Below are positions 1 through 15,300 of a stretch of 45,451 nucleotides of DNA, piece by piece (within the stretch, counting starts at the first letter, position 1; each line of letters begins with the position of its first letter). The notes below the pieces were generated by a model. That model was not told where the DNA came from. It was given only the letters and a program-made list of their open reading frames with translations, and did not search any database. Source of the DNA: Smittium mucronatum (lineage: Eukaryota; Kickxellomycota; Harpellomycetes; Harpellales; Legeriomycetaceae); contig LSSL01003140.1 in assembly GCA_001953115.1 (NCBI GenBank), forward strand, positions 1 to 45,451, read 5' to 3'. The translations under genes and the position numbers were made by a program.

Positions 1-719
1 TATTGAAACATAATACTGAAAAATAATACTGAAAGAATAGATATTAAGATCTAAAAACTTCTGAGTAATATTTAATTTATAGAGAATGGGATTATTATGT
101 AAATTCATAATACGACTGTGAAAAATAAAAGTTTTTAATTGAATGAGTATTTTCAGATTGGATGTTTCAAAAAATGGTATTCTCCCTTCATTAGTTTTAT
201 CAAAAAATAAACAATATTGTATAGTAGCGGAATAAGTAAAAATAAAAACTGAGTTGAATCGTTAATGCATAATAATAAAGTGTTTCCGAAATTTTTTGCT
301 GAAAGTTTTAAACAGCTTAAATCACAAATAATACAAAAATAATACACAAAAATTTCACACATAGTATATACATGCAGAGTGATAGCTTTGATCTATTTTG
401 GTAAAAAAATAATATTTAAAATAAACATGGGATTATTAAATAAGCAGAGTTTGATAAGGATTATTCATTTATATTGATAAAATCGTGTTATATTGATAAA
501 TATGCGCTTATTTCAATTAAACCATTTTATTTATATAGATCTATATTTACTAATATAACGCCATAATTTAAATATATGTCGAATCAACTCTTTTTATTCG
601 TTTATATACTATTATCTAATGTAAAATCAATTTAATTCATAAATTAATATTGGGGAATTCTTTTTTAAAAAAATTATTTTATTTGTCAACAATTCATATT
701 ATTCAAAAAAGCCCACTAT
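1..719. other. AT-rich gene-free stretch
   Basis: Very AT-rich sequence with short A and T runs. The only open frame is about 70 codons long, on the minus strand, and its low-complexity F/L/I/K composition is what AT-rich DNA gives by chance. I see no RNA gene, array or coding signal. Confidence 0.6.
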
Positions 720-1425
720 TTTCACTGATAGCCTATTATACAAAATTTGAGTTTAAAACGTACTCAAAATAAAAAAATATGCTATATTATTCTTAAAAGA
801 GCTTGCGGGAATTAGTTTTTTAGGCCCTAGATTAAAAAATAAAAATAGCATAAGCTTATCATTTTTTTTCTACCAATTTATACAAAATAAAATCTGATTT
901 TAATTCGCAGATTCTAAATTCTAATTTAGAACTTTTGACCCATTTTGATTCAAAAACTAATATACATTATAGTCCTATCATCATAACAATAAATTTGATA
1001 ATTTGAAAAAAACCATTACTATTATAATAAAAAGCGTTTTATTGGAAATTTTACATTTATTTGTACATGATCTTATTTATAAATAAATCTAAACCATTCA
1101 ATAAATCTTATTTAGTACAAAATAAACTTATTATAGCATTAAAATTATTTTTTTAGCATTAGAACCATTTATTGTAACAGGTTTTATAAAATTTGAAATA
1201 ATTGGAACTAGTTTGTTTGATTTGAAATTATATCCAAATTCATGACTTTAACATTTAGAAATCTCAATTGCGTTGGTAGCTGTGTGGATTTTATATATTA
1301 TAACCAATTATTGTAACGTTTTTTAATTTTTTTTAAATAATTGGTTCCATATTATTTATTTGAAATAAAATTTAATTTCGAGGCTTTAACTCCTTTAAAG
1401 GCCTCAATTGCATTTTTAGCCTAAT
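720..1425. repeat. Diverged copy of the foldback repeat family, with duplicated end
   Basis: This stretch aligns by eye, in the same orientation, to the right half of the foldback element at 28130-29460. Shared landmarks in order are a GGGAATTA block, CTTATCATTTTTTT, a TTCTA(A/G)TTTA block, GATTCAAAAA, AATTTGATAATTT, ACCATT.AATAAA, TTTGAAATAATTGG and the end motif CAATTGCGTTGGTAGC (about 1264-1279). A second, more diverged copy of the end follows at about 1298-1425 and finishes in CCTCAATTGCATTTTTAGCC, so the terminal segment is tandemly duplicated. No coding capacity is visible. Identity was judged by eye, not computed. Confidence 0.6.
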
Positions 1426-3179
1426 AAATAATAAAATTTAAACAGCCCATTCATTATTAGTATCAATAATTACAAATTTTTAAATTATTCATTAATTAGC
1501 ATCTTTTTGAATCGAAATATCCCAATGAATAAAATCTTATGTTATTTTATCATCCTTCATACTTTTTTTTGGTAAAGTCTTCCCTAATTTCTTATTTTGT
1601 ATCTTATTTCTTATTTTGTATCAATTTACATAATTTTGAATTGAATCGAAAATTTATTTATTTATTTAATAATATTCAAATTTTTTAATTTGAGTTTGAT
1701 CTCAGAAATTTTATCTAATATTTATCTATAATTTTATGGAATATAATTAACAAATGCAATTTTAGGTCAATTTTTTACACAGGTGGATAATTCTTGTCAA
1801 AAAAATCATTTTCTAATTAATAACTTTTTTATAGATTATATATTGATTCTATAATAAAAATAAATATTTTTTTAAGCAATAAATTTAATATTTGGAAAAA
1901 CTTTTTACATTTAGAGATGAAAATATGATTTTTAGAATGATTTAGTTATTTATAATTATTGAATTAAATAAATAGTTTTCTTTTTTTATAAAATAATTTA
2001 TGGATTTATAATTTATTTCCATGCAACAAATAAAAATATCTTAACATTATTAAATTTTAACCAATATATTGATTAGTATGTAAGCTATTCTCAAATAAGT
2101 GAAAAAAAAATTAATTGAGTTATTGGATAAGACTAGTTATAAAAAAATTTATTTATAGAAGAAATAATTTAAAATTGCGTATTTAAGATAATCCTCCAAG
2201 TATAAAGATAGCATATTTATAATAAAAATAGGAAATTGAGATAATATGTTAAACATAAATAAAATGTGTAAAATTCTTATATTTTTGAAAATAATGAAAA
2301 TCTTCCAATCAAACTCGTATATCCCACAAAAATCCATTTATCGATGTTTTAAATTACATTTAAATATATTATATTATTATATAACCTTATAAAAAATTTC
2401 AAAAACATGATAATATTTTTTTCAGTTTAGATCATTTGTTAAAAAAAATTATTTTTTATATTAAAAAGCCTAAATTATATTTTTAATATATTGGATTTCA
2501 ATTGAACCATTTCCGTAACTATCTGGGAATTTTATATAATCCAATAATGTTTTAAATGTAATTAATTTCATATGGATTAATTTTTAACCAAATTTTTTTC
2601 ATAATGTTTGACTTAAATATAATTTCTAAAAAAAAGTTATTACTATTAGTATTAATATATTATAACATCTCTACCTTTAAATTCATATAATTTAATTATC
2701 CAATTATATTTCTTAATTCGGTTATCTGAAAAATTGTTCCTATTCTAATTTTACGTATTATTTGCACATATTCATATACTTTAGCTTCTCTGCTAACACA
2801 AGAGACCATCATATCGCAAACTGACCATAATGACTAAATTTTTATCTATCAATTATCGCTCTTAAAAAAAAATATTATAAAAAAAATAGAGAAATCAGAA
2901 TAAAACTCATTATTTTTTTAAGCCCATTTCAGAAAGGTTTAAAAAAGACCCACTAAAAGTTTAATTCTGAATGAAGCAAGGTTAGTAAATGAAACCCGCA
3001 ATTTAAGCCTTATTTTTAATTCAAAACATATCGGTTTTTAACTTTAGCGGGTCTTGTAGCAAATAAGTGGCTGAAGCTTCAAAAATATCTCAAAAAAAAA
3101 AAGAAAAATTTACGAAAAAAAACAACCTACTTAAATTTAATGAATCAATAGTTTCATTATTCATAATTAATTTTTCATC
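1426..3179. other. AT-rich gene-free stretch
   Basis: No gene-like reading frame. Open frames stay near 60 codons and are low-complexity. Slightly higher GC at 2930-3070 (with AAACCCGC and GCGGGTCTTG) shows no recognisable function. Confidence 0.55.
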
Positions 3180-3370
3180 CAATAGAAAAAGCCTCCAATA
3201 TGCATAATTGACTGTTAGAAAATATAAAATGGTATAAATAAGGAGGTTTAGATATTTTGGAATGGCTAAGCCATTCAACTTTTCTCTTTCACTATCTTTT
3301 ATATTTTTAACTAGTACATTCCGCTTATCTTTTATCATAAAAAACATCCCATTAAACTTGATCCTTACAG
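3180..3370 (-). repeat. Dispersed repeat shared with DIRS element A
   Basis: Closely similar, in the same orientation, to 25700-25888 inside DIRS-like element A. Shared blocks include CATAATTGACT, AAATGGTATAAATAAGGA, ATTTTGGAATGGCTAAG, ATCTTTTATATTTTTAAC and CCCATTAAAC.TGATCCTTACAG, with similarity ending sharply at the final CAG on both sides. Read on the minus strand, this copy lies in a 100-codon open frame (3090-3392) with the segment IRAVRIKFNGMFFMIKDKR. The other copy keeps the same peptide traces but with stops. It may be a fragment of a DIRS-type RT or an independent insert; strand is assigned from element A. Confidence 0.65.
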
Positions 3371-6300
3371 CCCGTATTAAAGTAAAAATCAAAATTATAA
3401 TCTTGTGCTTATTTTTTTTTCCCGGGTGATCATTTTTTAATTAATGTGCCGTATGCTAAAACAATCTAAACTATTATCTAAAAAAATCTCCAGAAGGTTT
3501 CAAATTTTTAAACTCCTTTTATAAGGAATAAGATCGAGCCGAGTTGATTTTAAAACATTTCCTCACAAAATCGAGTAATTATTGAGTTCTATTTATCACA
3601 AGCTGCCAAAATTATAAAATTGGGTTGTCGATCATATAAAATCATTCGCCAGGATAAAAATTACCATTTTGGTAACTGGAAGTGAATTTTGGATAATAAT
3701 AGTTTGTGCTAAAAATAAATAAGACGAAAAATGTCACTATTGTCTATTGATAAAATAAAAATAAATTGTACAAAATTTATCTGTGGGCGTTGGTTCCAAT
3801 AATAATTCGAATAAAAAACTGAATGAATATTTAATTTCTGTATTTTTAACTGATTTTTATCCTCTATTAATTTGATAAAATTCGAATGGGAATTTTATGG
3901 CCTTTCCAGCTTCTATAAATAAGAAATTTCGTTCGAAAAATTTGTAAAAAAATTTCTCTTCAAAAAAAATATTTCGAAGCTGTAAAAAATAACTTATTAA
4001 ATTTTCCCCAATGGGATATACGATGAAATAACATAATTGGATAGTTTATACCTAGCTTATTTATTCATAATCGAAAAAAAAATCATATTATTGAATACCT
4101 GTTGCTATTGGTTGAAAAATTTCATTATGAAGTAAATTCTAATCATATTTTGATCCAGATAAAAAAATGCACTGATAAATTTATATTTTGGCTGAAAAAG
4201 GAAAAATTTCTAATTTTTTAATAGTTTTTCTAGAAAAATTAATCCTCTAAGTCTAATAGGTTCATCAACACTTTCAAATTGTTTTGCTAAAGTTATGGAG
4301 CTGATAAAGCAACGGAACAGAGCTGAGTCAAGTTATTTTTAATAATTTTTTAGCTTTTTTAAATTTCCCATATATTATTAAAAGTTAGTACACTGGATTT
4401 TATTCATCTGAAATTTTGCCTAAAAAGAGTTAAAAATGGTTTTTATGAAGAGACTTTTTCTATTTATAGATGAAGATTATGATCCGCAGATATTTTTTTA
4501 AAATACTATAATTTCCTTGAATAATATTTTTCTTAAACCAGAGTCTCTCCAGTAATAAACTGTTTTTTTCCTGTTCTTAAATTCTGAATCTGGAAACAAA
4601 AATAATGTATGTTAATTTTTTTTTTATATTATATTCAAAATGTCAATTAAAAAATTAATAATTAAACATTTTTTTTTGGAAATAATTTTAAATATATCAT
4701 TTTTTAAAAATTTTGAAGTACTGAATAACATTTATCGGGATAAAATCAATTTTATTATACTTTCAATTAACCAATAGTTTCGTAACACTGATTTATAAAA
4801 TTTTCCTCTTTTCGTATTTACCGAAAGACAATCTACAGCCACTTTTTAATCATTATTATCAACCTCATCCCTCTACCTTTATTTTTTAATCAGAGTTCAG
4901 CTTAAAATATTTGTGAACCCGGTTATTTGAGATTTGTTATTTGAAATTTTTTCGGATATGGTTAACTTCCTTTATATATTTAAGTGATTAGTTAAAAATT
5001 TTGATGCATTTTTTTACCCCACAAATCATAAAATATAAGAGAAATGGATATAATCCTATAAAAAGGATAAATAAACTAATTAAATATTAAGAAAACATAT
5101 ATAAACTCAATTATTCTGTTAAAAAAATTATACTATATATAACAAGGATCAAATTTCCACATCTTCAGTTTATATCGAGAGAGATCATTGAAAGGTTTAA
5201 AGACTCGTTTTAACATTAATTATTAAATTGAAATAGTTTATTGCGTTGGTGGAACAGTATATTTACGTTTTTCAATTAATCCAGTAAAAATTTAATAAGC
5301 AGATAGCTCCAGATTGCGATTGGTATATACGAGTCTGTGAAATAGAAGATATAAAATTTATTGCATTATAAAAGAAGCTATGTTAGCATAACTATTTCTT
5401 ATAGAGCAATATATATTTATTGATACTGCATTGGAATCTTTGCAATAAGTTTTTTTTGTAAATTTATTTTTTAAATTAAAAAAAGAAAAATAACCTTGAT
5501 AAATAAATTAATCGAAGACGAATAGATAAAAAAAAGAAAGACAGAAGGTAAAATTATTTGAGTATGTATAAAAATTATAATAATAATTCATGAAATAGAA
5601 CAAATATAAAACTAAAATATGATTTTTCAATTTTCAATTTTATATGCTAAATGTTCGAGTTATTAAAATTTGTAAATTCCGACTTATTATATTTATTCAG
5701 AATATTTTTATCAAAGTGTTTAAATTGTGCTAATTACTGCTAATTTAAATATTACCAAAAAATAGAACAATTTTTAATAATTGCTGTAATTAATTGTGAG
5801 AATTTGACTGAAAAAAATTAAAAAATAATCTAAAACTAAAATGGTGAATAAAAATGTGAAAGAGAATTTTCATGTACATAACTTATATTTAAAATTCATT
5901 GAATTCAAAATTTTATCACGGGTATATTGGTTTCACTTGTCTAGTTTTAATATATAAGCTTATTTTCACTTTTTTTAAGTTTCAAAATATAAAAGATAGT
6001 TTATCCAAGTCTAGCAAGCCGAAAAATTTCTTGTAGAAAAAAAATGATTTTCGCTGAAGATATTTTTTTTGTGAAGGGGGGTGAAAATTATCGTTCTTGT
6101 ATTCTTTTGTGGCCCTGAAATAATAATTAATCATGCCAATTCATAATTTTAATGGAAAATAATTAATAATTACTTAAATATCGATATTAAAAGAATTTAT
6201 AAAATGTAAAAAAGAAATAAATATGATATTTAAGTATAAGACGAAGATATGTTTATAACTATAGGAATAGTTTTCGAAAGCGTGAAAGCTATATAAAAAA

Positions 6301-9300
6301 AACCAAATAAGAAAATAGTAGATACTGAGTATTCATTTTAGTAGGTATAAGCTATATATCTCTAATCCTGTATCAATTTTCATCAACTAAAAGTATATAA
6401 GAATTTAGAAAAGTTTATATGATATTTATTTCCACAAAAAATTTAGCATTTAAAATTTTCCTTTGAATAAAAATGCCAATTTACTATATTTTTATAAATT
6501 ATATTATATTTTTCATATAAAATAGATAGTGACACAAATAAATCAACTTTAAAAAAAATTAATGTATAATGGTGTCAAAATTCTGTTTCTATTAAAATTA
6601 GATCAAAAAGAAATCAAAAAATTATTTATCTACATTTTTCCTCTCAGTAATATCTTAACTAACTATTGATGCTTAAATTAATTTTAAATATAATTTTCAT
6701 TAGAAAAACAAATATCTAAATTACTAATGATCGAAAAGTAGATAAGATATAATAAAATTAAAAAAATAAATGATATAAATTCCCGATCAATTTAAAAATA
6801 AATCAGAGCTATATGAAATAAAAAAAATATAAAAGAATTGGATAAATTTATTCTGTAAAAGGTTTATTTGTTGTAAATAGTGGGAAGAAAATATCATTAG
6901 ATTATAAAATGATCTCTATTGAGATTTTTTATTTGAAAAATTAAAAAAAAAAAATTTTTGAAAAATAATTCAGCCAAAAAATATTTATTAGTAAAGATGG
7001 GAAAATACCATTTTATTTTCTAAATAACTTTATTAAAAAAAAAATACACCATCAATATATTTCAATTTTATATCCATAAAATATTATCCTCAGTTAAAAA
7101 AGGTCAAAATAAATCCTTAGTCCAATTTAATTACTTTTAAATTTTTTATTATCCGAATCTACAAATTTTAAATAATGCAGAAGATAGAATATGGAATTTT
7201 TAATGCTGTTTTTTTCGGCTAAAAATTTTGGCTAAATTCCCCATTTATGTATAATTGGTATAATATAAGCTTACTCGTTATATTTAGTCTAAAATAAAAC
7301 GTATATAAATTTGGATAGAAATAGTATCAGTTAAACTAAACGCTAAATACTATATTAATGGAGAAATATAATCCAAATAAAAAACTCTGTATTTTTTATT
7401 CAATATTAATCTTTTTATAATAAATATATCCAATATATTAGTTAAAAAAAACTTAAGATTTAAGGTCCTATTTATACAGCCTTTAAAAGAATGAATTATT
7501 TCTTTCGCTAATCTATATAAAAAAAAGAAGACCAAAATATTAAGTTTCCGAAAAGTTATTTTTAATTAAATATAATTATTTAAAAGTATTTTTCAATATT
7601 TTTTTAATTGTTAATTAATCACTTAAATATTTAATAAGTGAACATAAAAAAATATATATTACCCTTCAACTTCCAAAGAGAAAGGTAAAAAAATTAATGT
7701 TGATGAATTGATGAGAGTCTAAAGTTTTAAAGTTATCAAGTAACAACTTTTAAATATAAATGCCCATGATATTACTATATAATTAAATAATAGACAGATA
7801 ATTATTTTTTTTGGTTCTAAATAAAAAAAGGAATTTGATAAAGAGTTATAATTGATTTTTTTTATTACTTCAACTATTATATAATAATAAAAAACACTTT
7901 TCTTTATGGGGATTAAGTTTTATAACTCAAAAATGAAATCAAATAAAAAAAATATACCTATTAAGGCTGATAATTGGTTAGTCTTATTGAAAAATAGACG
8001 CTATTTGTTAAAAATTTATCGATATTCTATAGTATCCAATTAGAATTCTAAAAAAAAAAAATTTAAAGATTTATTAACAGAATGTCAAAAATTTAGGGCT
8101 TTTTTTAATCGAGAATTCTTTAATCTCATAAATTCATCTTATTTTTAAAATCTATCATTTTTGACGATTTAATTTTATTTATAACAGAAGAGCTTAATTT
8201 TTCAAAATCAATAAATAACAATAACAATAACAATTCTTTCAATAAAAATAGATTATTGCTATAATCGATGAATTTTATTTGTAATTGGAGTGATTTAAAA
8301 CAAAAAAGAAAAATATATATATCGTAGTATTTCAAAATTAGGATCATCTTTAAATATTTATTATAATCTCTTTATATATTAGATATTCTTTCAAAAAATA
8401 CAAAAAAATGAGATGGAAAAATTGTGTATTTTTTTCTTAAAAATGTCTCAATCTTTAACTAGATAACTAAATTCAATATTTTAAATTTATTTTACCAGGG
8501 CCCAGATATGAAAAATAGCCATGATATTTTTAATTTTTACAGTGAGTTTTATCAAAGTGATGTTTCATAAACATTCATAAAAGATCATTATTTATTTCTG
8601 TGTTGAAAAAATTTCTTTTTTATTTAATTTTTTTTTTTTACAAAATTGATGGAAGATTGATTAAATATATTTCAAAAATCATTAATTAAAAAATAAAAAA
8701 AATTAAACACAAATTGAACCAAGAATACCCGAAGAATAAAACTACATTTTGTATCATCTACTCAATTAAATTAGTATAAAGAGCTAGTTTCAACAGATCA
8801 AACCAGTTAAAAAAATATAGCATATAATATTAACCATATGATTTTTGTCTTCATTGGATATAATGAAACTATGATATCCTAAAATAGAAATGCTATTGAA
8901 ATTATTAATTTATTTTATTAATCATACTTTTCTTAGTTCTTTTGTAAACTAAAGTTTGTTTTTATAATTTTCTGCTTTATCTCTCCTGTTTTTTTGTGAG
9001 GCACCAATTAAGCGTCAAGTATAAGAAGTTTAACAATCATTTTCAAATTAGTAAATTTATATACAATTTAAATTCCTAGATTTAAGTAAATTTACAAACG
9101 AGCCTAAAATCTCTATGAATTAATTGATATGTAATATATAGGTTAATATAGATGTTATTGAAGGCTATTCCCAGAGAATCCATAAGCTTATAATTTTTTC
9201 TATTCATAACACTTGAAGCCACTCCTTTAATTTTATCAGCTTATTTTCCATAAAAATTATTTTGTTTAAATTCTTTCTAGTAATATTATACAAATAATAT

Positions 9301-12300
9301 TTGGTAAATTATTCTATTTTCTATTTTTTGTACAAAATCCATTTTTATTTTAGCTTCATCTTTTTACTAATCCTCAACAGTATCAACTTTAATAAGATAT
9401 TTAAGGAAAGTTGATTTTTTTTACTAAATTTACAAGTTTTAACAGTCAATTTGAATCTCTAAAAGTAATTATTGGAACTTGGAGTATAAAAACTAGTCTC
9501 TTAATAATATTTATATAGTTTTAAATTAATCCATATAAAATTTCCAAAAATTTTATTTTTCCAGATCAACTATCATATTAATTGTATAAAAAAACACAAT
9601 AAAGTTTATAAAATGTAATGTACTAGGCAGGTTGAATTTAGAATAGTTAAAAATCTGCCTTTTCAGCTATTTTTTGTCATAACTTATTAATATCAACAAC
9701 CAAGTTTATCATTATATGGACCTAGCATTTGATTATTTTATCAGTATATCGAAATTTTGAACGGATTTTGATAAAATATAATCTAAGTCTGATACTGATA
9801 CTGAAAATAAAAAAAAATAAAATTGCCTAATTTTATATTTATCACGATATTTTAAAAAAATTATAATACTATATTAAATATCCAATTAAATTAAACCAAG
9901 AGTCTCGGGTAGATATTTTTGATTTTACTCATTTCAATATTAAAACATGGATTAAAGATTCAATTAATCTAAAAATTAGTGTCCAAATAAAAATATTGAG
10001 ACTCAATTAGTATAATATAAATAATAATGTCAATACTATTTATACACTAATAATTAGCATGCTGAAATTTTTATATAATTTTTTATTTTTATATGGAATA
10101 ATTATTAAGGTCTAACTTTTTTCATGAATAATTGTAAAAATTACTATAATTAAATTTTCTAGCACCATCATAATTATTCAAAACTATATGGAAAAAAAGT
10201 AGAATACATGGTAATATGCAAACAGTCATTGATATAAAATAATATTAGACAATGTATTAATCTTTATTAAAAAATAAGATTATATAAATTTAATAATTAT
10301 ATTGTTTGTAGCAAAAATTTTAAAAGTTCTGGGATTGTTATTTTTGGAAGTTTTTCAATTTTAAATAAACATGCTATAATTAGAAAAATTCAGCGTATTC
10401 TTCGTTTTCTGTGATTATTAATTTATTTTCTTATGGATCTCTGATCACATCATGATATTTTTTTTGTTTAATTCGTAAGATTTTTTTTATGCCTATTTCC
10501 TATCAATTTTATAATATTATTATGAATATATAAATATTAAATGTTGAATATAAATTAAAATTGAAATATTTTCTTTTCTATTCAAATAAATGATCTGTTC
10601 ATATTAAAAATTTTATTTCTGCATTTATAGTATAAAATATCTTAACTTTAATGAATTTTTCATTTTTGTGCAACACCTCAATTAAGCGTGAAAAAAAATG
10701 TGGTCCACCTCCATTTAATTTTTTTTTTTTTACTTTTAAAGATTCTAATTAAATCAAATTTTTAAATTTATATAGATTATTAGCTTTTGTATTCTAAAAA
10801 GAATATTGATTTGAAAAAATGGGTTTTTTATAATAATAAAATTTTCTGATATGGAGTATCCTGTTTTAATTATAAACCCAATTTTATACCAATTTTTAGT
10901 AACTAGAGAGAAATTAAGACATGATTTCATAAAATATAATTAATAAATACAGAAATATGCTTTATCGAATAAATATTTAAAAATTTACTTATAATATAAA
11001 TATTAAAAAAATTCGGTAAATCATTATTTGAATAATTATTTGCGGTCTAAAAAAAGCTGGAAAATCCATTAAATCTGAATTTTTCAGATTTTCCGTTTTT
11101 TTTTGCTAATAAATTTTTTCCCGAATCTGTCTAAAAATTATCGAAATACTTTTAAATGCCTAAATTGATAAAATAATAAAATTTTGAAATATTTTTAAAG
11201 TTATATAAACAAATCAAAAGAATCAAAGACATATTTAAATCGAAAGAAACCATACTAAATTTGGTTTATTAAAGAAGTTAACGTAAATAGTAAATCTAAT
11301 TTATTCAACAGAAGATATAGAATTATATATTCTGGTTTTACGGATATATATCAATAATTAATACCTGTTTCGATTTTTATATTTCTAAATATAACATTTA
11401 ATCCATTTTATGTACATTGATCACTTTAAATAATAAAATGTCAATAATGGATTTAATTGAAAGTTAGGCACTTTGTTTTCGTTATTGAATAAAAGAACTT
11501 GTTTTTTTAAGAAAAATAAATAATTGATATAAATATTAACTGTTATTCGAATGATTTAAAAAAAATAAATATGTTCATATAAAAATTAATTAAAAAACAA
11601 TCAATTAGTATTAAAGTTATATTAATTATAAACCCTGAAATTGATGAAAATATTTATAGTATTATTTTTAAAAAGTGAATCTTTTATTTTTATTTCAGTT
11701 AATCACTAAAAAAAATAAAAGAACAATATTTTCCTAAAAAATTAAGCTGGTGTTATGAAATTTATAATCTTCCTAAATCAGAAAATATCTTTTTTTTTTA
11801 GGTTTAATATGAAATTAAAAAAATAATTACTATGAATGATTAGGTACAGATTTGCAAAAAAATTTAAGCTTTACAATAAAATTGTTAAGGGTTATAATTG
11901 TTTTTTAAGTAGAAATTTCAAGTTAATAAATTATAATGAAGTGATATTATCTAGGGAAAAAAATTATATGGAATTTTAGCCATTAAGATTTGGGCAGGCA
12001 TTATTCAAATATTGTGTTATGGATGGTTTTTGACTAATATTTTATTGAAATTTAAAAAAATCTGTGTAATATGGTTGGAAATAAGCTTAAGAGATTAATT
12101 AATATTATTTAAAAGATCTTTTCCTGTTAAAAAAATCAGTCGAAAAAGATATAATATTTTTTATTTTTATTATTAATATATTTCCAAAGATAAATAGATA
12201 ATAATAATTTTAGTTTTATGATAGAAAAATAAAGTGATTTATGTTTAGAAATTGCTTATTTATTTGAAAGGAATAGCTTGCAGTACTCTAATAAAATAAT

Positions 12301-15300
12301 AATAAATTTTGCTTTTAATTTATAATATTATTTATCCCAAGCATCTTAATTTATTTTTACGGCTATCAATTTTATTTAATATTGTAAATTATATTTTGAA
12401 TTTTAATTTATAAAAATAAAGATTTTTTAACACAAGAAATTTTTTTATAAATATATGGTGAAAATTATAATATATTTTAAAATTTTAATTAACTCAAAAA
12501 AATATCGTTTAATAAAAGTACCGATGAGAAGCTTAAATCAGACTATTGAAAAAAAAAATAGGCAAAGAGCAGTATAAAAAAAAAAAACTAAATATATAAT
12601 AATATATTTAAATATAATAAAAAATTTAAAATTAATATATGATTAATTGGAATAAATTATCATTATGTATTTTTAGATGTTATAGGTAATTATATTAAAT
12701 TTTATTTTTCTCAACAAAAAATAATTATACTAGCCTATTTTATAAGTCAGTTATCTATATTTGAGACTAAGGCATATAATAATCGAAAATATAATGAGCT
12801 TAAGAATATTATAAGAATAAATAAAGTCTAAAAAGGGCATATTGAATTTATTCGAGGAGATATAACAAATCGATTTCTTGCGTATTTACCAAAAAAATAA
12901 TATAATAAATCTTTTATAATACAATTTTTATTTCTAAAGGAAAGAATAAATTAGGGGAAGTGAATTAGGTATTAATAGCCAAAAATACATATCGCTATAT
13001 TTATTAAAGAATTTTGGTGATTAAAAATAAAAATAAAATTAATCTAAAAAAATTTATATTACTAATTTTTTCTAATTTTTGTTTTTTATAATTTTAAAAT
13101 TCTGAATATATTAATTTTATTCGCTAGCCCATTTTGTAAATCCATTTTTAAACATTTGGAAATTTTCATTTAAACTTTATCATTCGTTCTTTTTTATATT
13201 ATATAGTTCAAGTCTAATATATTTATACACGTTTAAATCCACCTAATCTTTTGGATTCTATCAATAGAATAAAATAAAAATTATATAAGTTCAAAAATTA
13301 AATATACTATTAAAAAATATAAAGAACCTTTCTCTTGAATTTATTTAACCACTTAAAGGTTTCAATTTGAATTTATAAATAAACCGGAAACCTCTATTGT
13401 AAAATAAATAATAGTAAGTCTAATAGATATTCTGATAAAAGATATTTAAAATGCCCTTAATAACAAATAATCTAATACACATGTAACAGATTATTTTTCT
13501 AATTGACACTGTTTTCTTTAACAAATATTTTTTTCTTTTATTTATAAATTATAATTTCAACCCTATACGGTTCACATATATGAATTTATAAAATTAAAAA
13601 AATTTCATTATCTAAAATTATTTTTGGTATCCTTCTTATAGGCAAAATGAAATTTTATTTTTAGTGATTTTAAAAGCGAAAGATTTCAGTAATGATATAA
13701 CGAAAAATAAAAATATTATTAAAAGTAAAAAAATAAATAAAAGAGCCAAATTTATATTTTGATGAGATTAATATAAAATAAATTCTGTAAATTGCAATTT
13801 CATTTAATTTTAAAATATTAATAACAAAAATAATACTTTTTATCTATGATAACTATTTATTTCTTTCCATTTTAGATAAATTACGTATCCTATATACGAC
13901 ATATATATAAAATTAGAAATTATTCTTTTTACAACCTAATTAAGTTCCTAAATTTTAATAAAAATTTCTGATAAATCTTCATTCAAATAATAATTTTCAA
14001 TAATTTTAATAAATCTCCATTTTTTTGTTTTAAAAATAGAACAGAATTTTTTTTAAATTATAAAAATTCTATTTTAAAAATAATTCATTTTTGCAAATTT
14101 CTTTTGGTGTTTATTTTTCTATTTAAAAGCTCCTCTTAAGGATTTAACTTGATAAAAATAAATGGTATCTTTTATTATTAATAGTTTTGTCAATATTACT
14201 GATAAAATAAAAAAATTAAGGGTATGATATTGAATATTTTTACTTTAATAAATAAGTATATATATAAATATATAGAGAGATCATTTGTTTACTCTAATTT
14301 ATCTTAAAGTTTCATTTTTATAATTATATACAATTCAACAGTAATTTTATTCTTTTTTAATTTGAATTTTTTTGGTTTTTAATTTCAAAAAAAAAAAAAA
14401 CAAATAAATAAATAGAGTTATGATATACTTTTTCATTTTTTTCAATTATAATTAATATTTGGGTGTATTAATAACAAAATAAAACAAAATAAATACATAT
14501 CTCGGATAATACAAAAATTTTCTAGTACTTGATCTTGATTTTGGAATTTTGGAAGCTACTAACGCTAGCCATAAAAATATTCCTATTCCTATTATAATAA
14601 AATTAAAAATAATTAATTTGATTACTAATTATTTTTATGAATTATAAAATCGATTTTCCAAAATGGTTTATGGAGGTTTTTTAAAAAAATACATTGAGTT
14701 TAGATTAATTAAATATTAGATGAATCTTGTTAAGCTAATAATAATATAGGATTATTTTTAATTTAACTTTGATTTAAACAAAATTATTAATTATTCGTAA
14801 GTATTTGGATGTAAGATTTTTCGGTATTTAATATTTATATGAGATTCATATTAATCAAATTAAATATATATTGTATATTTTAAATTATTAAGGTTAAAAT
14901 TTTAATACATTTTTAAATAATCATGAAAAAGTGATGTTAAATGGTGGTTTTTAAATCTGAGGAATAATAATTTTGCAAATATTTATTAATCAAAACTATT
15001 TAAAAATCTAATCAACATTATTTTTTTAGATAATATAAATTTATGATTCCTATCAATAGAAGTTAATTATAAAATGAAAAAAAGAATTTTTCATGTGTTC
15101 CTTTAGATGAATATATTTCATTTAAACATAGTCGTTCAAATTTTTTATACCTATTTTCATAAACGGATATTATTATAATTTATAAAATTGTAAATTTCAA
15201 GTGTTTAAATTTCAGTTCATCAAACTTTAACGATTTTTTATGTTTTAATGTTTTAAATAACTGGTTAAAATACTAATTTAAAGATTGTTTTACAATTTTT

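Noticed and set aside
8985..9020. Shared string CACC..CAATTAAGCGT at about 9003 and 10675 as a repeat family
   Set aside because: Similarity does not extend convincingly beyond about 16 bases, so chance is not excluded.
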